A stretch of 64,000 bases of DNA, taken from positions 582,001 to 646,000 of the forward strand of contig NZ_OX636706.1 of assembly GCF_951793255.1 (NCBI RefSeq), read 5' to 3'. Positions within the stretch are counted from its first letter, which is position 1. Every line of letters starts with the position of its first letter. The position numbers and the translations under genes are program-made. The notes under the pieces were generated by a model, which was not told where the DNA came from, did no database searches, and saw only the letters and a program-made list of their open reading frames with translations. Positions 53,871 through 64,000 of this stretch are shown here, piece by piece. Origin of the DNA: Desulfovibrio piger (lineage in GTDB: Bacteria; Desulfobacterota; Desulfovibrionia; Desulfovibrionales; Desulfovibrionaceae).

Positions 53871-54215
53871 ATGATCCGCCGCAAGGAAGACCACATCCGC
53901 TTCGACAAACAGATCGCCGGAGGCCCGGGCCTGGCCCACGCCACCCAGCTCCTCAACGAAGGCGAGTTCTACGACAAGGGGCGCCTGTTCAACATCGTGC
54001 GCCTGGGGCCCGGCGACGCCGTGGGCCGTCACCAGCATGTGGGCGACATGGAGGTCTACCACATCCTCAAGGGCCAGTGCCGCTATGACGACAACGGCAC
54101 CGAGGTCATGCTCCATGCCGGGGACACGGCCGTCTGTCCCGACGGCGAATGGCATGCCGTCTACAACGACGGCCCCGACGACATGGAGATGGTCTGCCTG
54201 ATCCTGTTCAAGTAG
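53871..54215 (+). CDS. Small cupin-domain protein
   Basis: The protein has 114 residues. The cupin motif 1 (GRHQHVGDMEVYHILKGQ) provides metal ligands His-x-His and Glu, and motif 2 (PDGEWHAVYN) adds a His. Such small cupins bind metal and are often sugar or amino-acid-derivative isomerases or sensors; no substrate is evident. AGGAGG lies 7 bases before the ATG. It follows the MscS gene by 51 bases. Confidence 0.8.
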   Translation: MIRRKEDHIRFDKQIAGGPGLAHATQLLNEGEFYDKGRLFNIVRLGPGDAVGRHQHVGDMEVYHILKGQCRYDDNGTEVMLHAGDTAVCPDGEWHAVYNDGPDDMEMVCLILFK

Positions 54216-54247
54216 GACAGCGGGAAAGCCCCTGTCCGCTCCCAGAC

Positions 54248-54276
54248 AAAAAAAGCCACCCGCAAGGGTGGCTTTT
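54248..54276 (+). terminator. Terminator after the cupin gene
   Basis: AAAAGCCACC and GGTGGCTTTT pair around a CGCAAG loop. Confidence 0.85.
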
Positions 54277-54471
54277 CCATACCGTTTACCTGAAAGATGC
54301 CGCCGCTGTCTGCCCGGTGGCCATCCCGGACGCACGCTGTCCCATCGTCATGATGGCGGGGCCGGAGCCCGGGACCATCCCCGTCTGTCAGTGCTCACCG
54401 GTACATATCAAGGAGCCCCATGTTTCAATCCACAGTCGCCCCGTCCGCCGACTGACTCCGCAGCCGACGGA

Positions 54472-54606
54472 TAGGGGTCGTGCGGATTGCCCCTCCCTAA
54501 AGGGAGAGGTTACGGAAAAGGATTTCATCGGCTCCGCCGTCTTGTCAACCACTCTTTTCCCCCTGAAGGGGGAGGTTTCAAACCACAAAGGAATTTTTGA
54601 TGAAAA
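54472..54606. repeat. Dispersed intergenic repeat, copy 2
   Basis: It is roughly four-fifths identical by eye to 1-136. Its hairpins are CTCCC-TAAA-GGGAG (54493-54506 region) and CCCCC-TGAA-GGGGG (54559-54572). The stems differ in sequence from copy 1 but keep pairing. The repeat runs into the ribosome-binding site and ATG of the WG-repeat lipoprotein. The rest of the 54216-54599 gap has a terminator and no gene. Confidence 0.7.
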
Positions 54607-54971
54607 ATACAGGCTGTTCCCTGCTGCTGGCCCTGCTCCTGTGCGGCTGCGCCGCGTCACCAGCTGTCGTCCCCTTCCATTATGACAACGGCCCCGACTA
54701 TGTCCGCGAAGGCCTGTACCGCATCGTGGATGACCGGGGCCGCATGGGTTATGCGGACGAGAGCGGCCGGGTGGTGATAGCGCCCCGTTTCGCCTTTGCC
54801 CTCCCCTTCGAAGGCGGCAAGGCGAAAGTCACGGACACGGGACAACGCAAGGAGGTCCCGGGCTCCGGCGGCGAGCACTGGTACTGGGAAAGCGATGCTT
54901 GGTACTTCATCGACACAATGGGCCGAAAGACGGACGATCCCCAGGCGCGCGACGCCACCCCACTGCCGTAA
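54600..54971 (+). CDS. Small WG-repeat lipoprotein
   Basis: The protein has 123 residues. The lipobox CGCA region gives Cys17 or Cys15 as anchor. The segment YRIVDDRGRMGYADESGRVVIAPRF is one WG-type (KWG Leptospira) repeat, and a second half-repeat follows (WYFIDTMGRKT). WG proteins are surface or periplasmic with unknown functions. AAGGAA lies 6 bases before the ATG; this site is part of the dispersed repeat. From 54972 to 55216 I see no gene. Confidence 0.65.
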   Translation: MKNTGCSLLLALLLCGCAASPAVVPFHYDNGPDYVREGLYRIVDDRGRMGYADESGRVVIAPRFAFALPFEGGKAKVTDTGQRKEVPGSGGEHWYWESDAWYFIDTMGRKTDDPQARDATPLP

Positions 54972-55216
54972 AGGCAGACACTACCGCTCTTTGCCGCCAG
55001 CGGGCCCTTTTACCGGCAGGCCCGTCTCTGCGCGCATCACCGGACCTGCCTGTGCCCGTCGCTCAGTCGGGACAGTGCCCCTGTCCCTGCCGGCAGACGC
55101 GGGCCAGATCATGCCGCGCCCGCTCACGACAGCAGGACAACGGCCGCACGCACGGGCCCGTCAGCCGAAAAGGACAAAGGGCACGCCCATGGGGCGCAAA
55201 AGCCGTACGGCGGAGC

Positions 55217-57031
55217 TCAGTCCCTGCCCGTCCCGTCCGTCTTCCCCGCAGGGCTTTCCGGCAGCAGACGGGTCTCCAGACTGGCATCCACCGGCACCTC
55301 GCGGCTGTAGAGGATCTTGTCCATGCGCACGGTGCCTGTGCCCGCGCCGCGCATGCTGCGGATGTGGCGCACCTCGGCGTAGAGGATGCGCGCCCGGGCC
55401 GCGTCCTTCTGCCAGCTCTTGCAGGCCGCCAGCGCCCCGGCCTGGTCCAGGGTGCGCTCCGGCACTTCCTGTCCGGCATGGGCCCGGCGGATGATGACGT
55501 GCGAGCCGGGGCCGCCGTCGGTATGCAGCCAGATGTCGTGGGCCGCGGCCAGCTTGCGGGCCGCGATGTTGCCCTTGGCGTCACGGCCGCGCAGCAGGGC
55601 AAAGCCGTCGTCACTGACGAAGAGCTGCACGTTGCGCGGCAGGGCCGCACCGCGCAGGGCCCCCAGCGCCACCGTGTTCCTGTCGGGCTTCCCGGCCTCT
55701 CCGGCGGCGTGCCCGATACCGCCCAGCAGGGCTTCCTGCCGGGCCGCCTGCACGGTGGCCAGTTCGGCCCGCAGCACCGCACGCCGTTCCGCCAGATGTT
55801 CAAGGCCACGCTGCCCGCGCCGGGCCGTATGGAACAGGCGTTCCATATTGTCCCGCACGCTGCGCCGCATATCCAGCTTCACGGTCTTGCGCGGCGTGTC
55901 CCCGTCGCCTTCCTCCGGCGGCGGCAGCACCAGCTCCGGTGCGCGGAAATCCGCAGGCCAGCGCCACAGCCAGGCCTGCAACAGCAGGCCGTCCTCACGG
56001 GCGGTGCACATGCCCAGCAGGCGCTGCTCTTCCTCATCCAGCTTGGCCAGCAGCTGTTCCAGCTTGCGCAGACGGCGCGACAGGGGCAGGGCAGCGGCAC
56101 CGGCGGCGTCGCGTGCGGCCTTTTCCAGCACCAGCTTCTGCCCGGCCTTCTCCACCAGGCCGAGGATGTCTTCCCCCTGCTCCTCATGCCAGCCCTGGGC
56201 CAGGGCATCCGGCAGGGGCCAAGCCGCGATGCGGCAGGAGGGCCGCTCGTTCCCGGCCTTCTCCTCCGCCTCTCCATCCGGCGGCGTATAGTAGAACACG
56301 TCCCCGCCGCCCAGGCGCAGGTCTTCCAGCAGGGCCTGCCGGTCCAGCTCGTCATACAGGGGCAGGGCACGGCGCAGGGCCGGGGTCAGTACCGGCCAGT
56401 CCCGCCAGTGCGCCAGGGCCTCTTCCAGCTCTCCGGGCTCCGGCCAGCGCAGGGACTCTTCCTGCGGGCTGCGGCTCACGGGCAAGAAGCGTACCGAGGC
56501 CCCTTCGCGCAAGTCCAGCAGCAGCCAGGTGGCCAGGGGCTCCCGCTCCGCGGCCTCGCCGCTCTCCGGCGTCATGTCCGCCATGTCCGGCTGCGCCCCG
56601 CTCTCAGGGGAAAGGCCGTCCTCCTCGCCTTCCGCCGGGCTCCAGAGCACCATCTGGCGGCGCAGGGCCTCTTCGGCCGCGGCCTCCCCGCCCACCAGCA
56701 GCCAGAGCTGGCGGCGGCTGAAGCAGCAGACCGTGGCCAGGATACGGTGCCCGGCCAGATATTTGCGCAGGCGCATGACCGGGGCCGAGGGGGCCCGCCC
56801 GGCGGCCAGACGGCTGCGGGAAAGGAAGAGGAAGGGTTCCTTGCGTGCGGCGCGCAGGCACAGCTGGCACTTGCGGCTGCCGCCTGCCTGGCCGTAGCTC
56901 TGGCCGCGCGCGGCCAGATTGATGTTGAAGGCCAGCAGGCCGGGGGCCGGTTCCTGCACCTTTTCCAGCCAGCCGCCGATGATGCGCGGGGCGAGCTCCT
57001 CGCAAAAACGGGAAAAAAGATGGGCGTCCAT
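55217..57031 (-). CDS. NFACT family protein (RqcH/Tae2-like)
   Basis: The protein has 604 residues. The N-terminal NFACT-N part begins IIGGWLEKVQEP. A central coiled-coil region spans about 300-430. The C-terminal NFACT-R (DUF814) domain at about 480-580 shows AHDIWLHTDGGPGSHVIIR, with the GSHV core. Relatives bind stalled 50S subunits and add C-terminal alanine tails in ribosome quality control. An Ala/Glu-rich insert near 180-210 is unusual. The 3' end is followed by about 245 bases without a gene. The family is clear; in this organism the role is inferred. Confidence 0.85.
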   Translation of the reverse strand: MDAHLFSRFCEELAPRIIGGWLEKVQEPAPGLLAFNINLAARGQSYGQAGGSRKCQLCLRAARKEPFLFLSRSRLAAGRAPSAPVMRLRKYLAGHRILATVCCFSRRQLWLLVGGEAAAEEALRRQMVLWSPAEGEEDGLSPESGAQPDMADMTPESGEAAEREPLATWLLLDLREGASVRFLPVSRSPQEESLRWPEPGELEEALAHWRDWPVLTPALRRALPLYDELDRQALLEDLRLGGGDVFYYTPPDGEAEEKAGNERPSCRIAAWPLPDALAQGWHEEQGEDILGLVEKAGQKLVLEKAARDAAGAAALPLSRRLRKLEQLLAKLDEEEQRLLGMCTAREDGLLLQAWLWRWPADFRAPELVLPPPEEGDGDTPRKTVKLDMRRSVRDNMERLFHTARRGQRGLEHLAERRAVLRAELATVQAARQEALLGGIGHAAGEAGKPDRNTVALGALRGAALPRNVQLFVSDDGFALLRGRDAKGNIAARKLAAAHDIWLHTDGGPGSHVIIRRAHAGQEVPERTLDQAGALAACKSWQKDAARARILYAEVRHIRSMRGAGTGTVRMDKILYSREVPVDASLETRLLPESPAGKTDGTGRD

Positions 57032-57081
57032 AGATATTGCCGGGGATGTCCTTACCGGCGCGAAGCCGGAGCAAAAAACAG

Positions 57082-57106
57082 AAAAACGGGCCGGAGCCCG
57101 TTTTTT
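57082..57106. terminator. Terminator between dksA and the NFACT gene
   Basis: ACGGGC and GCCCGT pair around a CGGA loop with A and T runs on both sides. On the minus strand it follows dksA. Confidence 0.8.
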
Positions 57107-57158
57107 GTGAAAAGGTCAAAGGATGCCGCGCTCCGGCGGCACAGGTCAGGGATGCGCG

Positions 57159-57521
57159 CTAGTCGCCGCGCAGATGTTCGTCCTCTTCCTGCTTGGCCTT
57201 GCAGTTGATGCACAGACGGGTGACAGGACGGGCCTTGAGACGGGGGATGGCGATCTCTTCGCCGCATTCGTCGCAAATACCGTAGGTGCCGTCGTCGATG
57301 CGCTGCAACGCGGACTGGATCTTGCGGATCAGGCGGCGTTCGCGGTCACGGATGCGCAGGGTGAAGGCGCGGTCGGATTCAGCGGTAGCCCGGTCAGCAG
57401 GGTCGGCAAAGACTTCATTGCTGTCCGTGAGCTCTTCGATGGTGGAGTCGCCCTTCTGCTTGGCTTCCTCCAGCATGCTGGTGAGGAGCTTGCGGAAATA
57501 CTCTATATCCTTCTGGTCCAT
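57159..57521 (-). CDS. dksA: RNA polymerase-binding protein DksA
   Basis: The protein has 120 residues. A coiled-coil tip with the functional Asp-Pro-Ala-Asp-Arg-Ala segment near residue 40 precedes a Cys4 zinc finger, CDECG...CINC. It enters the secondary channel of RNA polymerase and, with ppGpp, controls promoters. It is shorter than the E. coli form (151 residues). GGGAGG precedes the ATG at 57521. Confidence 0.88.
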   Translation of the reverse strand: MDQKDIEYFRKLLTSMLEEAKQKGDSTIEELTDSNEVFADPADRATAESDRAFTLRIRDRERRLIRKIQSALQRIDDGTYGICDECGEEIAIPRLKARPVTRLCINCKAKQEEDEHLRGD

Positions 57522-57630
57522 ATAAGCCTCCCAAAACTGGCCCTGTAGGCACGATTTTGGCATTGTTGCCCCATAATGAGGAATCGCTCCTCATTACCCG
57601 GAAAACGTCATCTTGTAAAGCGGTACGCGC

Positions 57631-58776
57631 CTATTCCCCCGCCTCCTCCTGCGGCGGGATGCCGTGCAGGCGTGCTTTCTGCTCGGCACGCAGTTCCTCA
57701 CGGGCCGGCACCCAGGCCGGCTCCTGCCAGATGCCCTCACGCGAGGGCAGCACCTCGCCCTGCCAGCCGCCGCCCAGCCAGCTGGCCCGCACGCCCACGG
57801 GGGCCCCCAGGCGCACGGCCTTGCCGGAGTAGGAGGCCATCAGGGCCGCCGCCGCACGCAGCACCTCTTCCGGCCATGTACGGCCCCCGCAGGCCACGGC
57901 CAGCGGACCGGGGATGTCGGCCAGGTGGATCTTGGCATCGTCCTTGCCCAGTACCGTGTGCAGGGCCTGGTTGTCGGCACTGGTGCGGCCGATGGCCAGC
58001 CAGTAGTCCCGGCCGTCCTGCTGCGCCCAGAACTGCCGCCCCAGATTGGAGAGTTTGAAGGCCCGCGTGTCGGGCTCGGGCCAGCGGGAGAGCACGGGCC
58101 AGTAGCGGCGGGCGTTCTCCTTGTCCGCCAGACGGCAGCCGCCGCCGGGCGTGGGGATCTCGGGCAGCTGGTACTTTTTGGCCAGTTCCAGCTGGTCCTT
58201 GCGGCCGCGCCCGCTGATGCCCAGCAGACGGGAACGGTCCACGAAGCCCTCCTCCTCGGCGGGTGTGGGCGCCAGATGCAGGGCGCTCAGGGGACGCAGC
58301 AGGATGTCCTGCACCCCGGCATCGCGGCGGATGGCGTTGAGCACGTCCCGGCGCTGCGACATGGGACGCTGCCCCATGACCTCGCCCGTGGCCAGCAGGC
58401 GCGCGCCGATGCTCTCCATGTAAAGGCGGGCATGGCGCAGGAGCAGGATCTTGCAGTCCACGCAGGGGTTCATGACCTTGCCGAAGCCGTGGGCCGGACG
58501 GGCACGCAGCATGGCGCAAAAATCGTCGCTCACGTCCAGGGTGCGGATGTCCAGCCCGTAGAGGTTGCTCCAGCGCTCCACGGCGCCGGGATCACCGAAG
58601 AAGGGGGAATGGCAGTGCAGGCAGCAGACCCGCAGGCCCTGTTCCTCCAGGACCTTGGCCGCCAGGATGCTGTCCAGGCCGCCGGAAAAAAGCACGACCA
58701 CATCCACCGGCCGCTGGTCAGCATTGACCATGCCGGGCGCGGCGGGGGTCTGGAAATCGGAGGGAGTGTTCATCAT
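57631..58776 (-). CDS. PP-loop ATPase (thiouridylase-like) with NFACT-R-like C-terminal domain
   Basis: The protein has 381 residues. The PP-loop SGGLDS (near residue 31) binds ATP, and NPCVDCK (near 102) offers a Cys pair as in tRNA-thiolating enzymes. The layout resembles ThiI/MnmA-type sulfur transferases but it lacks THUMP or the usual MnmA tail. From about 235 the sequence WLAIGRTSADNQAL...KIHLADIPGPLAVACGG resembles the NFACT-R fold. This is by eye only. It lies just upstream of dksA and the NFACT gene on the same strand. It may modify tRNA or act in translation quality control. Confidence 0.65.
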   Translation of the reverse strand: MMNTPSDFQTPAAPGMVNADQRPVDVVVLFSGGLDSILAAKVLEEQGLRVCCLHCHSPFFGDPGAVERWSNLYGLDIRTLDVSDDFCAMLRARPAHGFGKVMNPCVDCKILLLRHARLYMESIGARLLATGEVMGQRPMSQRRDVLNAIRRDAGVQDILLRPLSALHLAPTPAEEEGFVDRSRLLGISGRGRKDQLELAKKYQLPEIPTPGGGCRLADKENARRYWPVLSRWPEPDTRAFKLSNLGRQFWAQQDGRDYWLAIGRTSADNQALHTVLGKDDAKIHLADIPGPLAVACGGRTWPEEVLRAAAALMASYSGKAVRLGAPVGVRASWLGGGWQGEVLPSREGIWQEPAWVPAREELRAEQKARLHGIPPQEEAGE

Positions 58777-59275
58777 GGCCCGCCTTCTACGCGAAAGCGG
58801 GGGCAGGAGGCAAGAGCCCGGCCCGGATTTTCACAGCTTTTGGATAGGTTTTTTCGTTCTGCCGCCTCTGCGGGCCCCGTGCAGGGATGGGGAAGCTCTT
58901 GAGGAGCCGCACGCGTGCCGCATCCCCTGCCGCGGCACCCCTTTCCCGGCGAATGGGCCTGCCGTTTGACGGCGCGGACCGAAGGCCCGTCCGTCCGCTC
59001 CGGCGCGCCTGCACGGCATCGGGACCTGGAGCGGGATACGGTACAGGGAGCAGGAGCAGCGCGCCCCACTCCTGCCGCCGCACAGCCGGCCCTTCTCCCC
59101 TTGACAATTATTGAGATTTATTCCTGAATAACGCAGTTTTTGTGCGCGCCCGCACAGCCGTCCCCCTGCCCGGGGCGTATCCTGTGATGCCCGGCATGCG
59201 CAGGGGCCCGTGCCGTGACGAAGGCGGCATCCCCGCAGCCCGCAAGGGCCCGTCCCGGGAGGCCCGCCGCCTTCC
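58777..59275. other. Gap without a recognised gene
   Basis: This stretch is about 500 bases, mostly very GC-rich with a short AT-rich piece near 59105-59135. It holds the divergent promoter regions of the PP-loop gene and recA. I recognise no RNA gene, and open frames here lack ribosome-binding sites and family features. Confidence 0.5.
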
Positions 59276-59304
59276 TTGCCTTGCCGTGCGCGCTTTGCTA
59301 TACT
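59276..59304 (+). promoter_or_regulatory. Sigma-70 promoter of recA
   Basis: TTGCCT (59276-59281), a 17-base spacer and TATACT (59299-59304) lie 34 bases before the recA ATG. I recognise no LexA box. Confidence 0.55.
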
Positions 59305-59337
59305 GCGTTGCTTAAATTTCCTACAGGGAGCGTCTCT

Positions 59338-60420
59338 ATGGCCAAAAAACCGGCCCTTTCTCCTGAAGAAGCCCGCGCCGAAGCCCTGGGCACCGCACTT
59401 GCCACCATCGAACGCAAGTACGGCAAAGGCGCGGTCATGAAGCTTTCCGACGAAGCCCATGTCAATATCCCCGTCATCCCCACGGGTTCCATCGGTCTCG
59501 ACCTGGCCCTGGGCGTGGGCGGTATCCCGCGCGGCCGTATCACGGAGATCTTCGGCCCCGAATCTTCGGGCAAGACCACCCTTACCCTGCACATCATCGC
59601 CGAATGCCAGAAAATGGGCGGCACCTGTGCCTTCGTGGACGCCGAACACGCCCTGGACGTGAACTACGCCCGGCGCCTGGGCGTCAACACCGACGAGCTG
59701 CTCATCTCCCAGCCCGACTACGGTGAGCAGGCCCTGGACATCGCCGACATGCTGGTGCGTTCCGGCGCCGTGGACCTGGTGGTGGTGGACTCCGTGGCCG
59801 CCCTCATCCCGCAGGCCGAACTGGAAGGCGACATGGGCGAGAGCCAGGTGGGCGGTCATGCCCGCCTCATGTCCCACGCCATGCGCCGCCTTACCGGCAC
59901 CATCCACAAGTCGCGCACGTCCGTGATCTTCATCAACCAGATCCGCATGAAGATCGGCGTCACCGGCTACGGCAGCCCCGAGACCACCACCGGCGGTAAC
60001 GCCCTCAAGTTCTACTCCTCGGTGCGCATGGACATCCGCCGCATCCAGACCCTCAAGGACAAGGAAGAGTCCTTCGGTTCCCGCACCCGCGTGAAGGTGG
60101 TCAAGAACAAGGTGGCCCCGCCGTTCCGCAGCGCCACCTTCGACATCCTCTACGGTCAGGGCATCTCCCGCTCGGGCGAGCTCATCGACCTGGGCCTGGA
60201 AGCCAAGATCATCGAGCAGAGCGGCTCGTGGTTCGCTTTCGGCTCCGAAAAGCTGGGCCAGGGCCGCGAAAAGGTCCGTGCCCTGCTGGACGAGGACCCG
60301 GAACTGCGCCGCCAGATCGAAGCCAAGGTCACGGAATTCCTGGGCATGCATCCGCAGGAGTTCATCCCCAGCGAAGAGGATCTGGACGACGGCAGCGCCG
60401 CCATGTCCGATCTGGACTAG
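59338..60420 (+). CDS. recA: RecA recombinase
   Basis: The protein has 360 residues. Walker [10 protein letters not shown] (near 72), [11 protein letters not shown]alker B, and loop 2 [24 protein letters not shown] are invariant RecA motifs. It forms filaments on single-stranded DNA for strand exchange and SOS induction. AGGGAG precedes the ATG at 59338; an upstream in-frame extension lacks coding character. A terminator separates it from alaS. No recX gene is adjacent. Confidence 0.97.
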   Translation: MAKKPALSPEEARAEALGTALATIERKYGKGAVMKLSDEAHVNIPVIPTGSIGLDLALGVGGIPRGRITEIFGPESSGKTTLTLHIIAECQKMGGTCAFVDAEHALDVNYARRLGVNTDELLISQPDYGEQALDIADMLVRSGAVDLVVVDSVAALIPQAELEGDMGESQVGGHARLMSHAMRRLTGTIHKSRTSVIFINQIRMKIGVTGYGSPETTTGGNALKFYSSVRMDIRRIQTLKDKEESFGSRTRVKVVKNKVAPPFRSATFDILYGQGISRSGELIDLGLEAKIIEQSGSWFAFGSEKLGQGREKVRALLDEDPELRRQIEAKVTEFLGMHPQEFIPSEEDLDDGSAAMSDLD

Positions 60421-60434
60421 TTTTTTGTGTGCAA

Positions 60435-60463
60435 CGCGGCCCTGCGGGGCCGCCCGTTTTTTT
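60435..60463 (+). terminator. Terminator of recA
   Basis: GCGGCCC and GGGGCCGC pair around TGC, followed by CCG and seven T. Confidence 0.8.
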
Positions 60464-60495
60464 ATCGCCCTTCCGGGCAGCAACATGGAGCCCCT

Positions 60496-63165
<2,670 letters not shown>

Positions 63166-63420
63166 CTTCGTGACTGCCGGGGAGGGGCCGCCGCATCGGC
63201 GCCCTCCCCGTTCCGGCCCCGCAGCCACCGTTTTTCCCTCTGCTTCCGGCAGGCCCCGCGGCCTTCCGGGCAGACATGCACCATGACGGCGGGATGATCC
63301 TGTCCCGTCCCCAGACACTCAGGCCGGGCGTTCCTCCGGGCTTCCCCGCGCCATACCCCCCGCCCCGTGTCCGCTATCCCGGCGGGGCACAAACGGCGAC
63401 TCGCTGTAAAGGATCGTACG

Positions 63421-64000
63421 ATGATCGGTATTTCCAAACTGTATTGCGGTCAGGTGGAGCCCTCCGACGCCCTGCGTTACGGCCGTGAATCCGGCAACCT
63501 GCCCTCGCACCTGCTCCAGTTCTCCAAGGACAAGAAGCCCGTGGTGGTCTGGAACATGACCAAGCGCTGCAACCTGAAATGCGTGCACTGCTACGCCCAG
63601 GCCGTGCCCGTGGACGGCGCCGACGACATCAGCACCGAACAGGCCAAGACCATGATCGACGACCTGGCCGCCTACGGCGCGCCGGTCATGCTCTTCTCGG
63701 GCGGCGAGCCCCTGGTGCGCAAGGACCTGGTGGAACTGGCCAGCCATGCCACCTCCAAGGGCATGCGCGCCGTCATCTCCACCAACGGCACCCTCATCAC
63801 CAAGGAAAAGGCCCGTGAACTCAAGGGCGTGGGCCTCTCCTACGTGGGCATCTCCCTGGACGGCATGGAAGAAGTGCACGACCGTTTCCGCGGCGTGCCC
63901 GGTGCCTTCCGCAAGGCCCTGGAAGGCGTGGCCAACTGCCAGGCCGAAGGCCTGAAGGTGGGCCTGCGCTTCACCATCAACAAGCGTAACGTGGGCGAGA
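63421..64000 (+). CDS. ahbC: 12,18-didecarboxysiroheme deacetylase AhbC (radical SAM), 5' part
   Basis: The first 193 codons are present and the gene runs off the window. The radical SAM motif is CNLKCVHC near residue 50, with SGGEPLVRKDL near 92. The opening MIGISKLYCGQVEPSDALRYGR is, from memory, characteristic of Desulfovibrio AhbC. That enzyme removes acetate side chains in the siroheme-to-heme pathway of sulfate reducers. AAGGAT precedes the ATG. AhbD or a NirJ-like protein is the main alternative; the missing C-terminal SPASM-type cluster region would help decide. Confidence 0.8.
   Translation, partial: MIGISKLYCGQVEPSDALRYGRESGNLPSHLLQFSKDKKPVVVWNMTKRCNLKCVHCYAQAVPVDGADDISTEQAKTMIDDLAAYGAPVMLFSGGEPLVRKDLVELASHATSKGMRAVISTNGTLITKEKARELKGVGLSYVGISLDGMEEVHDRFRGVPGAFRKALEGVANCQAEGLKVGLRFTINKRNVGE

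Noticed and set aside
59105-59337. A LexA box upstream of recA
   Set aside because: No palindrome matching a LexA site that I know was found; only a sigma-70-like promoter is visible.

Overview
The window is a high-GC chromosomal segment with short intergenic gaps. It looks like a sulfate- or sulfite-reducing bacterium of the Desulfovibrionaceae. The markers are a glycyl-radical enzyme with the active-site pattern of isethionate sulfite-lyase, a flavoredoxin-like protein, two DUF362 proteins, the start of AhbC from the alternative heme pathway, and a 120-residue DksA. This assignment is inferred from gene content; no rRNA or tRNA gene was recognised.

Layout. Positions 1-4.7 kb hold an MFS permease, a flavoredoxin-like protein, a DUF362 ferredoxin-like protein and a FleN/MinD-type ATPase. 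Positions 4.7-11.4 kb hold a 2070-residue autotransporter preceded by three copies of a 26-bp palindrome. Positions 11.5-14.4 kb hold an OmpH-like lipoprotein, a DUF3467 protein and an NhaC-type antiporter. Positions 14.4-26.6 kb form a sulfonate-type locus: a sigma-54 activator, islB and islA leftward; a TRAP transporter (dctP and a fused dctQM) and an amidohydrolase-like gene rightward; then a second, protein-identical copy of that gene followed by an MHS-type symporter. Two near-perfect sigma-54 promoters and a recurring 16-bp palindrome (GATGCA-N4-TGCATC) lie in the two large AT-rich gaps and tie these units into one candidate regulon.

Positions 26.8-28.3 kb hold a small exported protein and an IS200/IS605 element. 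Positions 28.3-34.2 kb carry an RND efflux operon, followed by xdhC overlapping topA and a TraT-like lipoprotein. Positions 39-46.2 kb carry a GntR/UTRA regulator, a complete TctCBA uptake system, an AprA/fumarate-reductase-like flavoprotein and a translationally coupled Fe-S/FAD oxidoreductase. This looks like a self-contained uptake-plus-redox module of unknown substrate. A second TraT-like lipoprotein, a family 9 glycosyltransferase, thiE, a second DUF362 protein, a large MscS-type channel, a cupin and a WG-repeat lipoprotein follow. The right end holds an NFACT protein, dksA, a PP-loop protein with an NFACT-R-like tail, recA, alaS and the 5' part of ahbC.

How the genes work together. IslA would split isethionate into acetaldehyde and sulfite, with sulfite feeding respiratory sulfite reduction (genes outside the window). 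IslB installs the glycyl radical, the TRAP system imports the substrate, and the adjacent activator is the obvious regulator. The most unusual points are the perfectly duplicated amidohydrolase-like gene, which has lost most of the family's metal ligands; the shared sigma-54/palindrome control; the TctABC-flavoprotein module; and a dispersed repeat (start of window and 54.5 kb) whose stems differ in sequence but keep pairing.
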